DNA of 30,887 nucleotides. Source: a virus. The stretch spans positions 1-30,887 of IMG/VR virus record IMGVR_UViG_3300043466_000307; one strand, written 5' to 3'. This document shows positions 15,340 through 23,252 of the stretch, piece by piece; the stretch's first letter is position 1; the number at the start of each line of letters is the position of its first letter. Made by a program: the position numbers and the translations under genes. The notes under the pieces were generated by a model that did not search any database, was not told the origin of the DNA, and saw only the letters and a list, made by a program, of their open reading frames with translations.

Positions 15340-15698
15340 TTTATGGTCTTTGTTATCGTATCAAAATTGGCTTCTTCTTCAAATTTAAGGTTTTGCCATT
15401 GTTTGCCAATTTCGTAAGCCTTGGCTTTTTCCTCAGCGGTCGGAATAACAATAGGTTTTGCGTCTAATAAAGGAATGCGCCAATATTTATCAGGCTTTTT
15501 GATTAGGTCCGATTTTTTGGTAACGTTTACGTTGTTTAATTGAACCCAAAGCGTTCTAAATAGATTTTCCTCTTTGCTTTGTCGCATTTGGTAACCGTAA
15601 GCGACCGACTGATACTCGGCAAAAGACATAAAATAAAAGGAGTCAGGCGCAATACCCAACTCCCCAATGGCATAATGGCAAACGTCTCTAAATGTTAT
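15336..15698 (-). CDS. Tail assembly chaperone, -1 frame part (GT-like)
   Basis: This frame has no good ATG at its head. It is open from the A10 run at 15698-15707 and reads ITFRDVCHYAIGELGIAPDS, then FYFMSFAEYQSVAYGY. That is the usual look of the T part of a G/GT chaperone pair. A -1 slip on the A-run would join it to the 122-residue upstream frame, making a protein of about 242 residues. The pair would hold the tape measure during tail assembly in the cytoplasm, as lambda gpG/gpGT do. A TTG at 15659 could start a separate protein, but would discard conserved-looking sequence. Confidence 0.75.
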   Translation of the reverse strand: MTFRDVCHYAIGELGIAPDSFYFMSFAEYQSVAYGYQMRQSKEENLFRTLWVQLNNVNVTKKSDLIKKPDKYWRIPLLDAKPIVIPTAEEKAKAYEIGKQWQNLKFEEEANFDTITKTIK

Positions 15699-16063
15699 TT
15701 TTTTTTTGACTTACCAGCGTCTTCGCTTGGGTAATCCAACTTTGTAATTGAGGTAATACCTTGCATGATTACAAGCATTACATTGCTAACCTGGTCAGTT
15801 GGATTTGAATCCACCCAATCAATTACATCTAAAAAATCCAAGTTAAATTCTTTTTCGTGGTAAAGCGCATCGACGTACAAAGCAGAGTAAATAAACTTTG
15901 CGATTGCTTTAATTTGACCAACGCCTGGCGTTGTCAGTTGCTCAATGGTTTGCTGCACGTCGTTTCCTTGCGTTTCGCTAAAATGCAATAAAGCACCCAT
16001 CCCGAATTTTACGGAATAGGTGCTGCCATTGATTGTTATTATGGTTCGGCCTGTGTGATTCAT
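15695..16063 (-). CDS. Tail assembly chaperone, G-like, 122 aa
   Basis: A helical protein with the start MNHTGRTIITINGSTYSVKF, then GALLHFSETQ, FIYSALYVDALYHEKEFNLD and a lysine-rich end (AGKSKKK) encoded partly by the A10 run. Size, position between tail tube and tape measure and the frameshift at its end point to the gpG-type tail assembly chaperone. Most ribosomes should stop at the TAA after the A-run; a minority would go on in the -1 frame. Similar proteins are often annotated only as hypothetical. Confidence 0.75.
   Translation of the reverse strand: MNHTGRTIITINGSTYSVKFGMGALLHFSETQGNDVQQTIEQLTTPGVGQIKAIAKFIYSALYVDALYHEKEFNLDFLDVIDWVDSNPTDQVSNVMLVIMQGITSITKLDYPSEDAGKSKKK
15698..15707 (-). 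other. A10 slippery site for probable -1 frameshift
   Basis: Ten A residues on the minus strand lie directly before the TAA stop of the upstream chaperone frame. Moving back one base joins that frame to the open -1 frame below without a stop. Programmed frameshifts at this exact place between major tail protein and tape measure are conserved in many long-tailed phages. Confidence 0.7.
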
Positions 16064-16082
16064 GGGCCTAATATAATAGAAA

Positions 16083-16505
16083 TTAAGTAGATGCTGGTAC
16101 TACGGTGGCTTTTAGTAAAGGCCCTTTGCCAGTAAATTCAACGGAATAAGTAACCGCGGCTTCCATTTCAGCGGAAACGCTGATTGAAGCAACAGATGCA
16201 TTGCCGTAAAATACCAAGTCGCCAGCCACATTTGTAGTAAATTTCAACGCCACAACAGTTCTGCCGCTCAATAGCGTGTAAATGTCGCCAACGTTGTTTG
16301 TGTCGTCAAATGCAACCAATCCGTCGGTTGAAATAGACCAATCGCGAAGACCAGCAATGTGGTCGGCCCATCCGCCGTCGTCTTTGCAAGTTGCATCCGC
16401 AAGGTCAACGTTCACAGATAGTTCAGATGAGGTGGCGCAGCCAATCATTACGTTATTGAGGTAAACGTTTAGAAGCGTGCCGTTAAATTTGCCAAGTGTA
16501 GCCAT
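16083..16505 (-). CDS. Major tail tube protein, paralogue 2
   Basis: The 140-residue product resembles TP901-1-type tail tube proteins (PF06199 class): start MATLGKFNGTLLNVYLNN, a central WADHIAGLRDWSISTDGL and VGDIYTLLSGRTVVALKF, and the end SAEMEAAVTYSVEFTGKGPL. It shares its framework with the gene immediately upstream (16576-17040), so the two arose by duplication. The shorter and simpler form suggests this is the main tube subunit that polymerises into the tail, but either copy could be. Between them lies a possible promoter, which would allow high expression. Confidence 0.8.
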   Translation of the reverse strand: MATLGKFNGTLLNVYLNNVMIGCATSSELSVNVDLADATCKDDGGWADHIAGLRDWSISTDGLVAFDDTNNVGDIYTLLSGRTVVALKFTTNVAGDLVFYGNASVASISVSAEMEAAVTYSVEFTGKGPLLKATVVPAST

Positions 16506-16534
16506 ATTTTTAGAGAGTTAATTCTATTTTTTTT

Positions 16535-16564
16535 TAAAAATAAAAGGACTTGCAAAAAATGCAA
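16535..16564 (-). promoter_or_regulatory. Possible late promoter before tail tube gene
   Basis: On the minus strand TTG (16564-16562) is followed after 19 bases by TATTTTTA (16542-16535), one base from the TAnnTTTG consensus. The same -7 variant with TTTG at the same 19-base spacing precedes the protease gene (21847-21877). The start codon at 16505 is about 30 bases downstream. Confidence 0.4.
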
Positions 16565-16575
16565 TACAATAAAAT

Positions 16576-17040
16576 TTAAGTATAAACCAAAAAGTTTCCG
16601 TCTTGGTCTATAATTATTTCAAATAGTTCGTCAATAATAAAGCGCTCGGCTGGCAAAATGGTTGGATAAAGTCCGCCAACGCCTTTAAAGGTAGCCGTAA
16701 TGCTTGCGGCTTGCTCCATTGGCGCCGATTGGCTCAACGATTCAATCGTTGCTAATCCAATAAAAGTTAAATTGTCTTCTTGTCCAGCCGATAAATAAAT
16801 GCGCTCGCGGTTAATGTAAGCGTTGTATAAATCGCCAAAAGAAAAGCCGTCTTGAATGTAAAGGGAATCGCTAGACAATGACCAAGACCCAAGACGCGAA
16901 ACGTGATCCGTAAAAAAGCCCGATTCGTTGCTGGTTTTATCCAATTGGCTCATTTCCGCGGATAAATTGTAAGCCGTAGACTTAGCCACGCGGTCAAGTC
17001 CAACAGTTACAAATAAAGCGGAGCCGTTAACCTTAGCCAT
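16576..17040 (-). CDS. Tail tube-like protein, paralogue 1
   Basis: The start at 17040 (MAKVNGSALFVTVGLDRVAK) is preferred over an ATG at 17055, because it overlaps the upstream stop by eight bases and aligns with the start of the sister gene. The shared framework is DH--RLGSWSLSSDSL, FGDLYNAYINRERIYLSA, LTFIGLATIESLSQSAPMEQA and FKGVGGL. It has an extra acidic C-terminal tail of about 30 residues (FIIDELFEIIIDQDGNFLVY) which the sister lacks. It may be a minor tube protein, a tail-head or tail-tip adaptor, or the true tube. Which copy makes the bulk of the tail cannot be told from sequence. Confidence 0.78.
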   Translation of the reverse strand: MAKVNGSALFVTVGLDRVAKSTAYNLSAEMSQLDKTSNESGFFTDHVSRLGSWSLSSDSLYIQDGFSFGDLYNAYINRERIYLSAGQEDNLTFIGLATIESLSQSAPMEQAASITATFKGVGGLYPTILPAERFIIDELFEIIIDQDGNFLVYT

Positions 17041-17458
17041 CAATCCAATTTTCAATCGTTAAAATTTCACGATGCACAATGTTTGTGTCGGTAATACTTG
17101 AAAGGCTACTTTGCTGAACAAGTTTTGCAGTCACAATTTTGCCAAAGTCTAGCGGTAGGTAGTTTTCAGGATAACGGCAAACAATTTGTAAAATTCCGTC
17201 GGCTATTGTGTCGGCGTCGATTCGTCCAAATGGGGCAATTCCGCCCGTTACAACGTCCAAAGTTATTGTGGTTATATAGTTAAACTCCTGGTTGTCTTTG
17301 TCGTCTTCTTGCGTTTGATTTCCTATTAAAATGTAGGGAAATGCCGCCTCGTCAGGTGCAAACGTGTCGTAACATGGAATTTGTCCGCCTTTATAGGTTA
17401 TTGTATTATTTAAAGCCGTCCAGTAAGCCTTGCGCACAAATAGTTTAATATTTCTCAT
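17033..17458 (-). CDS. Tail terminator-like protein (DUF3168 type)
   Basis: The 141-residue product has the pattern of DUF3168/gpU-like tail-completion proteins: a helical start (VRKAYWTALNN), ending in strands with FPYILIGNQTQEDD, TTITLDVVTGG, then ADTIADGILQIV and a final IVHREILTIENW. Such proteins cap the tail tube and join it to the head. It lies between the HK97 gp10-like gene and the tube genes, the expected position. Its start overlaps the previous stop by four bases. Confidence 0.78.
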   Translation of the reverse strand: MRNIKLFVRKAYWTALNNTITYKGGQIPCYDTFAPDEAAFPYILIGNQTQEDDKDNQEFNYITTITLDVVTGGIAPFGRIDADTIADGILQIVCRYPENYLPLDFGKIVTAKLVQQSSLSSITDTNIVHREILTIENWIDG

Positions 17459-17904
17459 TGTTTTTTGTTCATTAATGTCGTTAACGTGCGCTCAATTTTC
17501 TTTGGCAATTCGGTGCGTTGCTTATAAACCTCAGGATAAAAAAACGGCCTTGCTGGCAAGTTTACTTTTTTAATTCCAGCGCCTTTGTATTGCTGGGCAA
17601 AATTGCTCAACTCGCTAGGGACCTTTACTTTGGTACCTGTTCCAAACTCAACGTAAGGAGCATAAGATGCACCAACCTCAACGCCTCCAGTTATTTGGTT
17701 TTTGCTTACTTTTATTGGCGTTGATTGAATGCTATTTTTTAGGGCGCCAGTATCAACCGCCACATTGCTTGCCGCTTCGCTTTCAATTGCAAGCATAGAG
17801 TCCTCTATTTCCGCGCGCACATAGTCGGAAACTTTGCCCTCTAAGTCTTTAAGATACTTAAAAAAGGCGTTTAGGCTTTGCTTGTTGAATTCAATACTTA
17901 GCAT
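17455..17904 (-). CDS. HK97 gp10-like head-tail connector
   Basis: The motif VDTGALKNSIQ (residues about 50-60) followed by YAPYVEFGTGTKVKVP and the C-terminal LPARPFFYPEV is diagnostic of HK97 gp10-like proteins (PF04883). These act at the neck or tail completion stage. A helical N-terminal half (FFKYLKDLEGKVSDYVRAEI) is typical. It ends with a four-base overlap into the tail-terminator gene, and follows the joining protein directly. Confidence 0.85.
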   Translation of the reverse strand: MLSIEFNKQSLNAFFKYLKDLEGKVSDYVRAEIEDSMLAIESEAASNVAVDTGALKNSIQSTPIKVSKNQITGGVEVGASYAPYVEFGTGTKVKVPSELSNFAQQYKGAGIKKVNLPARPFFYPEVYKQRTELPKKIERTLTTLMNKKQ

Positions 17905-18246
17905 TTAGTCGCGTTCTATTGCAATAAATTTAATCATTCGGTCGTATTCCAAAACGTCAATTATTTCGCTAATTACAAGCGTTCTGCCAGCGTAGTTTAT
18001 ATGCATTGACTTTGTAATTGTAACCAGCGGATTGTCTCTAATAATTACCTCCCATTGGTTTTTAATTACCATTTGATCCTCGCTATTTTGACGCTGACCG
18101 CTTAGGTTTGTAACCTTTGCCCAGCAAGTATAAGTAAGCGTTTGTTGCGAATAAAAGCCGCCGTAACCATCGCCAAAAAGGCTTGGATTAAAAAACGAAA
18201 TTCGTTCGCGTAGGTCGCCCGCTTTAAGTTCGTTATTGGTCCTCAT
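17905..18246 (-). CDS. Head-tail joining (head closure) protein
   Basis: The N terminus AGDLRERISFFNPS, then YGGFYSQQTLTYTCWAKV, RQNSEDQMVIKNQWEVIIR and MHINYAGRTLVISEIIDV is the typical pattern of the phage head-tail joining family (PF05521, SPP1 gp16 type). This 113-residue protein would close the portal channel after packaging and provide the docking site for the tail. Start overlaps the gp6-like stop by four bases. Confidence 0.85.
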   Translation of the reverse strand: MRTNNELKAGDLRERISFFNPSLFGDGYGGFYSQQTLTYTCWAKVTNLSGQRQNSEDQMVIKNQWEVIIRDNPLVTITKSMHINYAGRTLVISEIIDVLEYDRMIKFIAIERD

Positions 18247-18833
18247 GCGCCAAACCAGTTGTAAGTCTTATAAGGCATTAACAAGGCTTTAACGCCCAAT
18301 GGAAAATCGGCCACAATTGTTCCAACAACCACGTCTTCGCGGCGTTCGTAAAGCGTGTTTACCATCATTTTAACCGCCAATTTAATGTCCTCAGGAACGG
18401 TGGTAAATCCAGCCGTGTAAACCAGTTTAAATTTATAGGACTGAGCGCCACCAAGAATAAATAATTTAGGGTATAAGCCAGCATTTACGCGGTATTGTAA
18501 AGGCGTCTCAACGTTATTTTCGTCTATTGTCACGCATTTGCTAATATTTGCCTCGTTTGTTAGCGGTCCGTATGGCATTTGGAATTGATAAGGAAACGTA
18601 AACGAGTCAATCGTTACGGTCTTTAAAACAATGCTTTTGCCCATGTACGACTCGCAATGGACGCGCGCCATTTTTATAAGGCTGGTAATTAGCGCATCCT
18701 CAGAAAATCCGTCAATTCTTGCGTATTCCTTTGCCTCTGCCAAAGTAATTGGCTCGGTTACGGTTCCAGTGCTTAGTTGTACCGCGTAGCCTGTAAAACT
18801 GCCATTGCTTGGCGTATATAGTAAATCACTCAT
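18243..18833 (-). CDS. gp6-like head-tail connector (adaptor)
   Basis: Residues following ITLAEAKEYARIDGFSEDAL and LITSLIKMARVHCESYMGK are the helical start of the phage gp6-like connector family (PF05135); a middle strand region (YGPLTNEANI, YKFKLVYTAGF) and the helix VPEDIKLAVKMMVNTLYERR follow. It binds below the portal as the first connector ring. The ATG at 18833 is chosen as it overlaps the glycosyltransferase stop by eight bases; an upstream in-frame ATG at 18857 adds eight residues inside that gene. It is the first connector gene after the embedded glycosyltransferase. Confidence 0.8.
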   Translation of the reverse strand: MSDLLYTPSNGSFTGYAVQLSTGTVTEPITLAEAKEYARIDGFSEDALITSLIKMARVHCESYMGKSIVLKTVTIDSFTFPYQFQMPYGPLTNEANISKCVTIDENNVETPLQYRVNAGLYPKLFILGGAQSYKFKLVYTAGFTTVPEDIKLAVKMMVNTLYERREDVVVGTIVADFPLGVKALLMPYKTYNWFGA

Positions 18834-19812
18834 TGTATTGTCTCTTTGCTTTGTCAACGATAAAATTAAAGAATCTTTCTAGTTCTTGTTCTTGGTATTT
18901 GAGGCGTTCCTCTGCAAGGTTTCTCATTATGTTTTGGTGGAAATCGTACAAAATCTCGTCATTCATCAACTCTTCAATCTTTGCAGCCATTCCGTCCAAG
19001 TCGTTGCGGTCAAAATAAAGGCCAGCGGCGCCAAGACATTCCTTTAAGCCGTCTGTTGGCGTGCAAATAACTGGCAGTCGATTAATAGCCGCCTCTAAAC
19101 CTACACGTCCATAAGATTCGTAAAAGGATGGGACAAGCACAATGTTTGTTTTGCCATAGATTAAATGCACGTCAGGCGTTTGCGCAACGTACTTTAAATT
19201 TTTTAGCGTGTCGTCCATAATTTGCTCGCCATAACTACCAAGCACGCCAAGAAATTTACGCTTTGGCAATCGTTTTGCCAGTTCGATTAATATTTGGCCG
19301 CCCTTATTTTCGTTGCAATTAATTAGGGTAATATATTGCCCATGCTTGCGGTTATATTTTACGTCCTCGGGAAAAATTGGAGGCTTGCAAACGATTGACT
19401 GGTTAGGGTAAGGTCCGTTTTGTACATTCTTTTCGTTTGCCTTGTTGTTATAAACAACGTGAATGTTTTGCGCTTTAAATCTGACGTTTCTATAATCGGA
19501 GTCGTTGTGGCTTAAAAAAATAAGTTGCTTTTTGAATTGTTTGGCCCAATTAATTGCAACGCCAGTATTATCTAAATGGGTAAATATTACGCTTGCATTT
19601 TGTAAGGCCAAAAAAAAGTCGTTTGAATAATATCCAGTAATAAACTTTATAAAACTAAACTTTTCGCCGTCGGGATAAATTTGGCTTTCGGGTAAAATAA
19701 CCTCAATATTGCAACCTTTTTGGTGGAAATATTTGGCGTAATGCTGAACGGTCCACTCGGCGCCCGAGTTATGAGTTCCAGCCCAAGCGTGTACAAAAAA
19801 AACGATATTCAT
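18826..19812 (-). CDS. Glycosyltransferase family 4-like (GT-B)
   Basis: The 328-residue product has the GT-B form. An N-terminal AGTHNSGAEWTVQHYAKYF (residues 11-29) is the acceptor-side loop. ITLINCNENKGGQILIELAK (161-180) starts the second domain. VPSFYESYGRVGLEAA carries the EX7E motif with E232 and E240 that binds the nucleotide sugar. It should transfer a sugar from an activated donor and be active. The acceptor is unknown: capsid or tail protein, or host surface glycan. It sits between the capsid and connector genes, right after a terminator, which is not its usual location in phage genomes. Confidence 0.85.
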   Translation of the reverse strand: MNIVFFVHAWAGTHNSGAEWTVQHYAKYFHQKGCNIEVILPESQIYPDGEKFSFIKFITGYYSNDFFLALQNASVIFTHLDNTGVAINWAKQFKKQLIFLSHNDSDYRNVRFKAQNIHVVYNNKANEKNVQNGPYPNQSIVCKPPIFPEDVKYNRKHGQYITLINCNENKGGQILIELAKRLPKRKFLGVLGSYGEQIMDDTLKNLKYVAQTPDVHLIYGKTNIVLVPSFYESYGRVGLEAAINRLPVICTPTDGLKECLGAAGLYFDRNDLDGMAAKIEELMNDEILYDFHQNIMRNLAEERLKYQEQELERFFNFIVDKAKRQYNE

Positions 19813-19860
19813 TTGTTTATTTTTTGATTTCGTTTAAAGGTATTGATTTATAGATAAATA

Positions 19861-19888
19861 AAAAAAAGCCCCGACGATTTGTCGGGGC
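19861..19888 (-). terminator. Strong intrinsic terminator after capsid gene
   Basis: On the minus strand GCCCCGAC-AAATC-GTCGGGGC forms a perfect eight-bp GC-rich stem followed by eight T residues and ATTT. It lies 27 bases beyond the capsid stop, so the abundant capsid message would end here and the glycosyltransferase would need read-through or its own promoter. I see no good promoter in 19813-19860. Confidence 0.9.
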
Positions 19889-19915
19889 CTTAATCAAACT
19901 AAACACCTATTTTAC

Positions 19916-21118
19916 TTATACTGCGGAACCGTTAGCCAAAGCGGCTGCGAATGATCCGTAAACGATAGACTGAGTAGTGTAAACCGCCAAAGCAATTCTC
20001 TCTTCAACGCGTACAGTTACAAAGTTTTTGGTTACGTTGTCAGCGTCTTGCTCGAAGAATTCAAGGGTAATGCCCTGACGAACGAACAACTGAGAACCAA
20101 GCGCAAAGTCTCCAACAAAGAAATCGCCAGCAACAACGCCATTAATTGCGTAAACTGGAACACCAAGGATAAACATTTGCCCGCCAGTCATTGAAACGTA
20201 AGACGGCAAAATGTATGCGCCGCTAGTTTCTTTAACAGATACCAAAGCAAGGTAATCGCTTGGGTTAATCATGATTGCATTTGGCGCGTATTCGTTTTTA
20301 GTTGTTTGAACAACCGCTGCAGCAAGTACGTCAAATCTGTTAATTAGAGTTCCAAATTTAACAGTTGTCCAAGCGGAACCGTCAGTTGCAAAACCGTTCA
20401 AGTTTTGACCAATACCGCTTCCGTACAAAAGTTGGGTATCTTCTACGTTCAACAATTTGCTAGGCGCACGGCTAGAAAGGTAAGCGATAAGTCCTGGGGT
20501 ATCGTCCAACATTTCTTTAGTCAATCTCATGAAAGTAGGGATTGTACGGATGCTACGATCTACTGCAGTCAAATCAAAATCTGACTGAGGCTTAGGTGAA
20601 CCTTGTGCAGTTGGTGCAGCAGCGTTGTCGTAAGCAGACTCGCGAACGAAACGGATTAGGTTGCTAGAGGTTTGTCCAACTGGCAACAATTGACGAACGT
20701 TAACCTTTCTATTTGGAGTAAACTTCAAATCAGGAACTCTCTCCGCTGGGATAACTTCGCCAGTATAGGAGTTACCAATTGTCATGTCGCCACCTTTCAA
20801 TTCAAGGTCCAACTTTACTTTGTTAGCGTTTCCGCTTTTGTAGTTTCCGAATGCGTCAGATGCAAAAGCCTTTTCTAGTTCGCTAGAAAAAGAGTAACCT
20901 TTTGCAGCGCTAGCGAAACCAGCCTGGGTGCGTGCATCCACGCCGTCAAGTTGAGCCTGTAGGGCGTCAGCCTTTTCGTTTAGTTTTGCGGTTTCAGCGC
21001 TTAGAGATTTTCTAAACTCTTCGCCCGCTTCTTTCATTGCCTTAACGTCGGAAATTAACGCTTCGTTGCTTTCCAATTTGGCAAGTACTGAATCCAATTG
21101 AGATTTAATTGCTTCCAT
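19916..21118 (-). CDS. Major capsid protein, HK97 fold
   Basis: The 400-residue product begins with a coiled-coil of about 60-75 residues (delta domain; SQLDSVLAKLESNEALISD, then LNEKADALQAQLDG), which acts as scaffold and is removed by the protease. It is followed by the HK97 core with VRQLLPVGQTSSNLIRFVRE, DRSIRTIPTFMRLTKEMLDD, LLNVEDTQLLYGSGIGQNLN and the P-domain end VGDFALGSQLFVRQGITLEF. The likely cleavage site is near residues 70-110, but cannot be set. The family is PF05065. It follows the protease by six bases and precedes a strong terminator. Confidence 0.95.
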   Translation of the reverse strand: MEAIKSQLDSVLAKLESNEALISDVKAMKEAGEEFRKSLSAETAKLNEKADALQAQLDGVDARTQAGFASAAKGYSFSSELEKAFASDAFGNYKSGNANKVKLDLELKGGDMTIGNSYTGEVIPAERVPDLKFTPNRKVNVRQLLPVGQTSSNLIRFVRESAYDNAAAPTAQGSPKPQSDFDLTAVDRSIRTIPTFMRLTKEMLDDTPGLIAYLSSRAPSKLLNVEDTQLLYGSGIGQNLNGFATDGSAWTTVKFGTLINRFDVLAAAVVQTTKNEYAPNAIMINPSDYLALVSVKETSGAYILPSYVSMTGGQMFILGVPVYAINGVVAGDFFVGDFALGSQLFVRQGITLEFFEQDADNVTKNFVTVRVEERIALAVYTTQSIVYGSFAAALANGSAV

Positions 21119-21124
21119 TTTGTT

Positions 21125-21832
21125 TTAAATAAATTTTTTAAGTTTTTGGTAATATTCAAATTCCAAAGCCATTGCAATGGACGGGTCTTCGTTGCTTTTG
21201 AATTGTGTTGCCACGGATTCCGCAATTTCGACTGCTTGCAATGCCTTAAGATGGTTTTCAAGTTGTTTTAATCCTATTTCCAACTGAATCATTGACTCGT
21301 CTGAAAGGTCGCCATTGCGCAAAATGTTGCAAAACTTAGCCAACATTTCTTCGCTTTTTGGCTTGTCCCATGATTTCATCGACTCAATTGGCGTATTTGG
21401 ATTGGCTCCCCAAGTTACTGTTGAACCCTCCCAAAGTTTAATCTCTCTAATCTCTCTATACCCAGCCTTGTTGTCGGCCTTTATAATTTCAAATCCAACT
21501 GAATGCTCGTTAAAAACGCCCTCTGCATAAAGTTTAATTACGTCTTTTCCGTAACTGGTCTCGGTAATCTTAGAGGTAAAGCGCAATCCTTTTGCGTCTT
21601 CCATTAATTCCGTAGGCTTACCCAATGGCATTAAAGGGTTGTGCTGCAAAAGGTGCATGATTCTGTTGCGCCCTTGCGGTCCATTCTCGGCAACAGTTTT
21701 TTTGTAGGCGCCCGAAACGATTACGTCGCCGTCAGAATCTATGTTATTGAACGCCGAAAAATAACCAGTTACGATGCCTTTTACATCGTCAACGTCTTCG
21801 ATTATTCCTTGGCTTATATTCTTGTAAATCAT
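21125..21832 (-). CDS. Prohead protease, HK97 gp4 family (S78)
   Basis: Landmarks are GIVTGYFSAFNNIDSDGD (19-36), MHLLQHNPLMPLG with catalytic H64 (H60 nearby), and VFNEHSVGFEI with S111 as nucleophile. Residues about 1-160 form the peptidase; the C-terminal 75 residues are helical and may be a targeting or scaffold part. It would cut the capsid delta domain in the procapsid. It ends six bases before the capsid gene. A possible promoter and a terminator of the previous gene lie just upstream. Confidence 0.92.
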   Translation of the reverse strand: MIYKNISQGIIEDVDDVKGIVTGYFSAFNNIDSDGDVIVSGAYKKTVAENGPQGRNRIMHLLQHNPLMPLGKPTELMEDAKGLRFTSKITETSYGKDVIKLYAEGVFNEHSVGFEIIKADNKAGYREIREIKLWEGSTVTWGANPNTPIESMKSWDKPKSEEMLAKFCNILRNGDLSDESMIQLEIGLKQLENHLKALQAVEIAESVATQFKSNEDPSIAMALEFEYYQKLKKFI

Positions 21833-21846
21833 TGTCGGTTTTTTTG

Positions 21847-21877
21847 TAAAAATAAAAGGCTATAAAAAAAAAGCAAA
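21847..21877 (-). promoter_or_regulatory. Possible late promoter before protease and capsid
   Basis: On the minus strand TTTG (21877-21874) and TATTTTTA (21854-21847) are 19 bases apart, one base off the TAnnTTTG consensus. The site lies directly after a terminator and 15 bases before the protease start, so it could drive protease and capsid expression. Confidence 0.4.
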
Positions 21878-21895
21878 CCAATAAATTACTGGTTT
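21864..21895 (-). terminator. Terminator overlapping the end of the GT25-like gene
   Basis: On the minus strand AAACCAGTA-ATT-TATTGGTTT forms a nine-bp stem with one G-T pair, followed by GC and nine T residues. The TAA stop codon of the glycosyltransferase lies inside the hairpin, an arrangement also found for the methyltransferase at 26244. Confidence 0.75.
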
Positions 21896-22464
21896 ACAAA
21901 AAAGGCAACTCTTTGCTCAGATTCATAAAATAAAGATGTATAATCTTTAAAGCCGCCCTCAATGTCGGAATCGCTTGGGCGCTGGTAACTTAGAAAAGGG
22001 TAAACAATATAACTGTTGCCCCTTGGATGGACTTTTGTCCTAAAGTATTCGTCAATTGGCACGTCCAAATCTAGTTTTGCCATTTCCTTTGCAAATCGAT
22101 GCGAGTAAATAATTGCGTGCGTAGTCCAAGCGCCGTAGGTCCTAACCAATCGCTTGTTTATTCGGTCAATTCTTGGGTCTTTTATATTACCCCCAAGCAT
22201 CAACATATCCCAGTCGGCGGGCAAATCATTGATTGCGTCTTGTAAATTAGTCGCCCAACCTCTAAACGTTGCGTCGTCTTCAAATATCAAAACGTCGCCC
22301 TCGCATTCTTGAAATATTTTTTTAAATGTTTGTGCTAATCCAAGCCAACCCCATTCGTGCTGAATTGCGCTTACTCGTTCCAAATTAAAATGAGGTGACA
22401 ACTCATTTATTGACGAACGCCATTTGTCTTTGCGGTGATCTAAGTTAATAACGTGTGCAATCAT
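21886..22464 (-). CDS. Glycosyltransferase, family 25-like
   Basis: The 192-residue product begins MIAHVINLDHRKDKWRSSIN, the typical GT25 (LPS glycosyltransferase) N terminus, with an EDD metal-binding motif at 62-64 (LIFEDDATF) and DWDMLMLGGN near 84-93. A late YGAWTTHAIIYSHRFAKEM is also usual in the family. It should use a nucleotide-sugar donor to add a sugar; the acceptor is unknown. It lies inside the head genes between the Mu-F-like gene (start overlaps its stop by four bases) and the protease. A terminator covers its stop codon. With the GT4-like gene it forms a pair of capsid-side sugar-transfer genes. Confidence 0.85.
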   Translation of the reverse strand: MIAHVINLDHRKDKWRSSINELSPHFNLERVSAIQHEWGWLGLAQTFKKIFQECEGDVLIFEDDATFRGWATNLQDAINDLPADWDMLMLGGNIKDPRIDRINKRLVRTYGAWTTHAIIYSHRFAKEMAKLDLDVPIDEYFRTKVHPRGNSYIVYPFLSYQRPSDSDIEGGFKDYTSLFYESEQRVAFFVNQ

Positions 22465-23252
22465 TTGCGCATTGGTAAGCCGTCAACGTCTCGCATTATT
22501 CTAAACACAACCTTGCAGCGACAATTACATATTTGGTCGGCGCCAGCACCTTTTGAGGCGTCACCTGGTTGGCCCATTTCAACGCCGCCAACAATAAAGT
22601 TTTGGTCAAATGGAATCCAAGGCTTTGACCTCATTTCTGCATGGTCGGGACGCGTGCGCGTGTCTGTCGCTGGAATCCATTTTTTTTCGTACATGAAATC
22701 CGACGATTTAGACGACTCCATTGCGGCCACATTGGTTGCGGTTACCATTTCCGTTCGTGCAATTAATTTGGCTCTATTTCTAAATATTACCGCAACAGAT
22801 TGCTCAATATTTCGGGCAATTTCTAACGCGCCAAGGCCCTCGTTTAATCCGCCTAAAACAATGTTTCGGATTATCTTTTGGCTTGTTCTGTTAATTTCTA
22901 TTAAGGTTTGCGGCAAGTTTCTGACTGCAAATAGGCGCATAAAGTCACGCCAGCCAGCGCGTAACGCTTCTTTTGTCGCTTTTGTTGGTGGTTGTATTGC
23001 ATTATACATGGCGTCGGCGTATGCCGTGCCAGCCACAACGTAAAGATTCTCCAAAGTATCGGCCAACGGCGCTGGACTAATTAGGTCGAACTCGTTTAAA
23101 TTACCTGGCGCCTCTTTAATAGCGTCCAAATAAGGCTGCATTTGCTTTTTTAAAGCCGTGTAAATTTGCTTTTCGTACCGCTTTTCATAACGTCTTTGCA
23201 ATGCATCCAATTGCTTTGCAAGCGCTAAATCTTTTTTAGTTGGATTGGGCAT
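22461..23252 (-). CDS. Mu gpF / SPP1 gp7-like minor head protein
   Basis: The C-terminal half has the signature of phage head morphogenesis proteins (PF04233): IARTEMVTATNVAAMESSKS, KKWIPATDTRTRPDHAEMRS and the final cysteine- and histidine-bearing ADQICNCRCKVVFRI (residues about 240-254). The N-terminal half is helical and may contact the portal. The protein is thought to enter the prohead with the portal and may be ejected with DNA. It overlaps the portal gene end by 17 bases and precedes the GT25-like gene. Confidence 0.88.
   Translation of the reverse strand: MPNPTKKDLALAKQLDALQRRYEKRYEKQIYTALKKQMQPYLDAIKEAPGNLNEFDLISPAPLADTLENLYVVAGTAYADAMYNAIQPPTKATKEALRAGWRDFMRLFAVRNLPQTLIEINRTSQKIIRNIVLGGLNEGLGALEIARNIEQSVAVIFRNRAKLIARTEMVTATNVAAMESSKSSDFMYEKKWIPATDTRTRPDHAEMRSKPWIPFDQNFIVGGVEMGQPGDASKGAGADQICNCRCKVVFRIMRDVDGLPMRK

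Noticed and set aside
15336-15659. Independent gene starting at TTG 15659
   Set aside because: The frame is open up to the A10 run and the part before the TTG looks conserved for a chaperone; a -1 frameshift explains it better.
22453-23043. 196-codon open frame on the plus strand
   Set aside because: It lies fully opposite the Mu-F-like gene, has no start context, and the minus-strand gene has clear family motifs.
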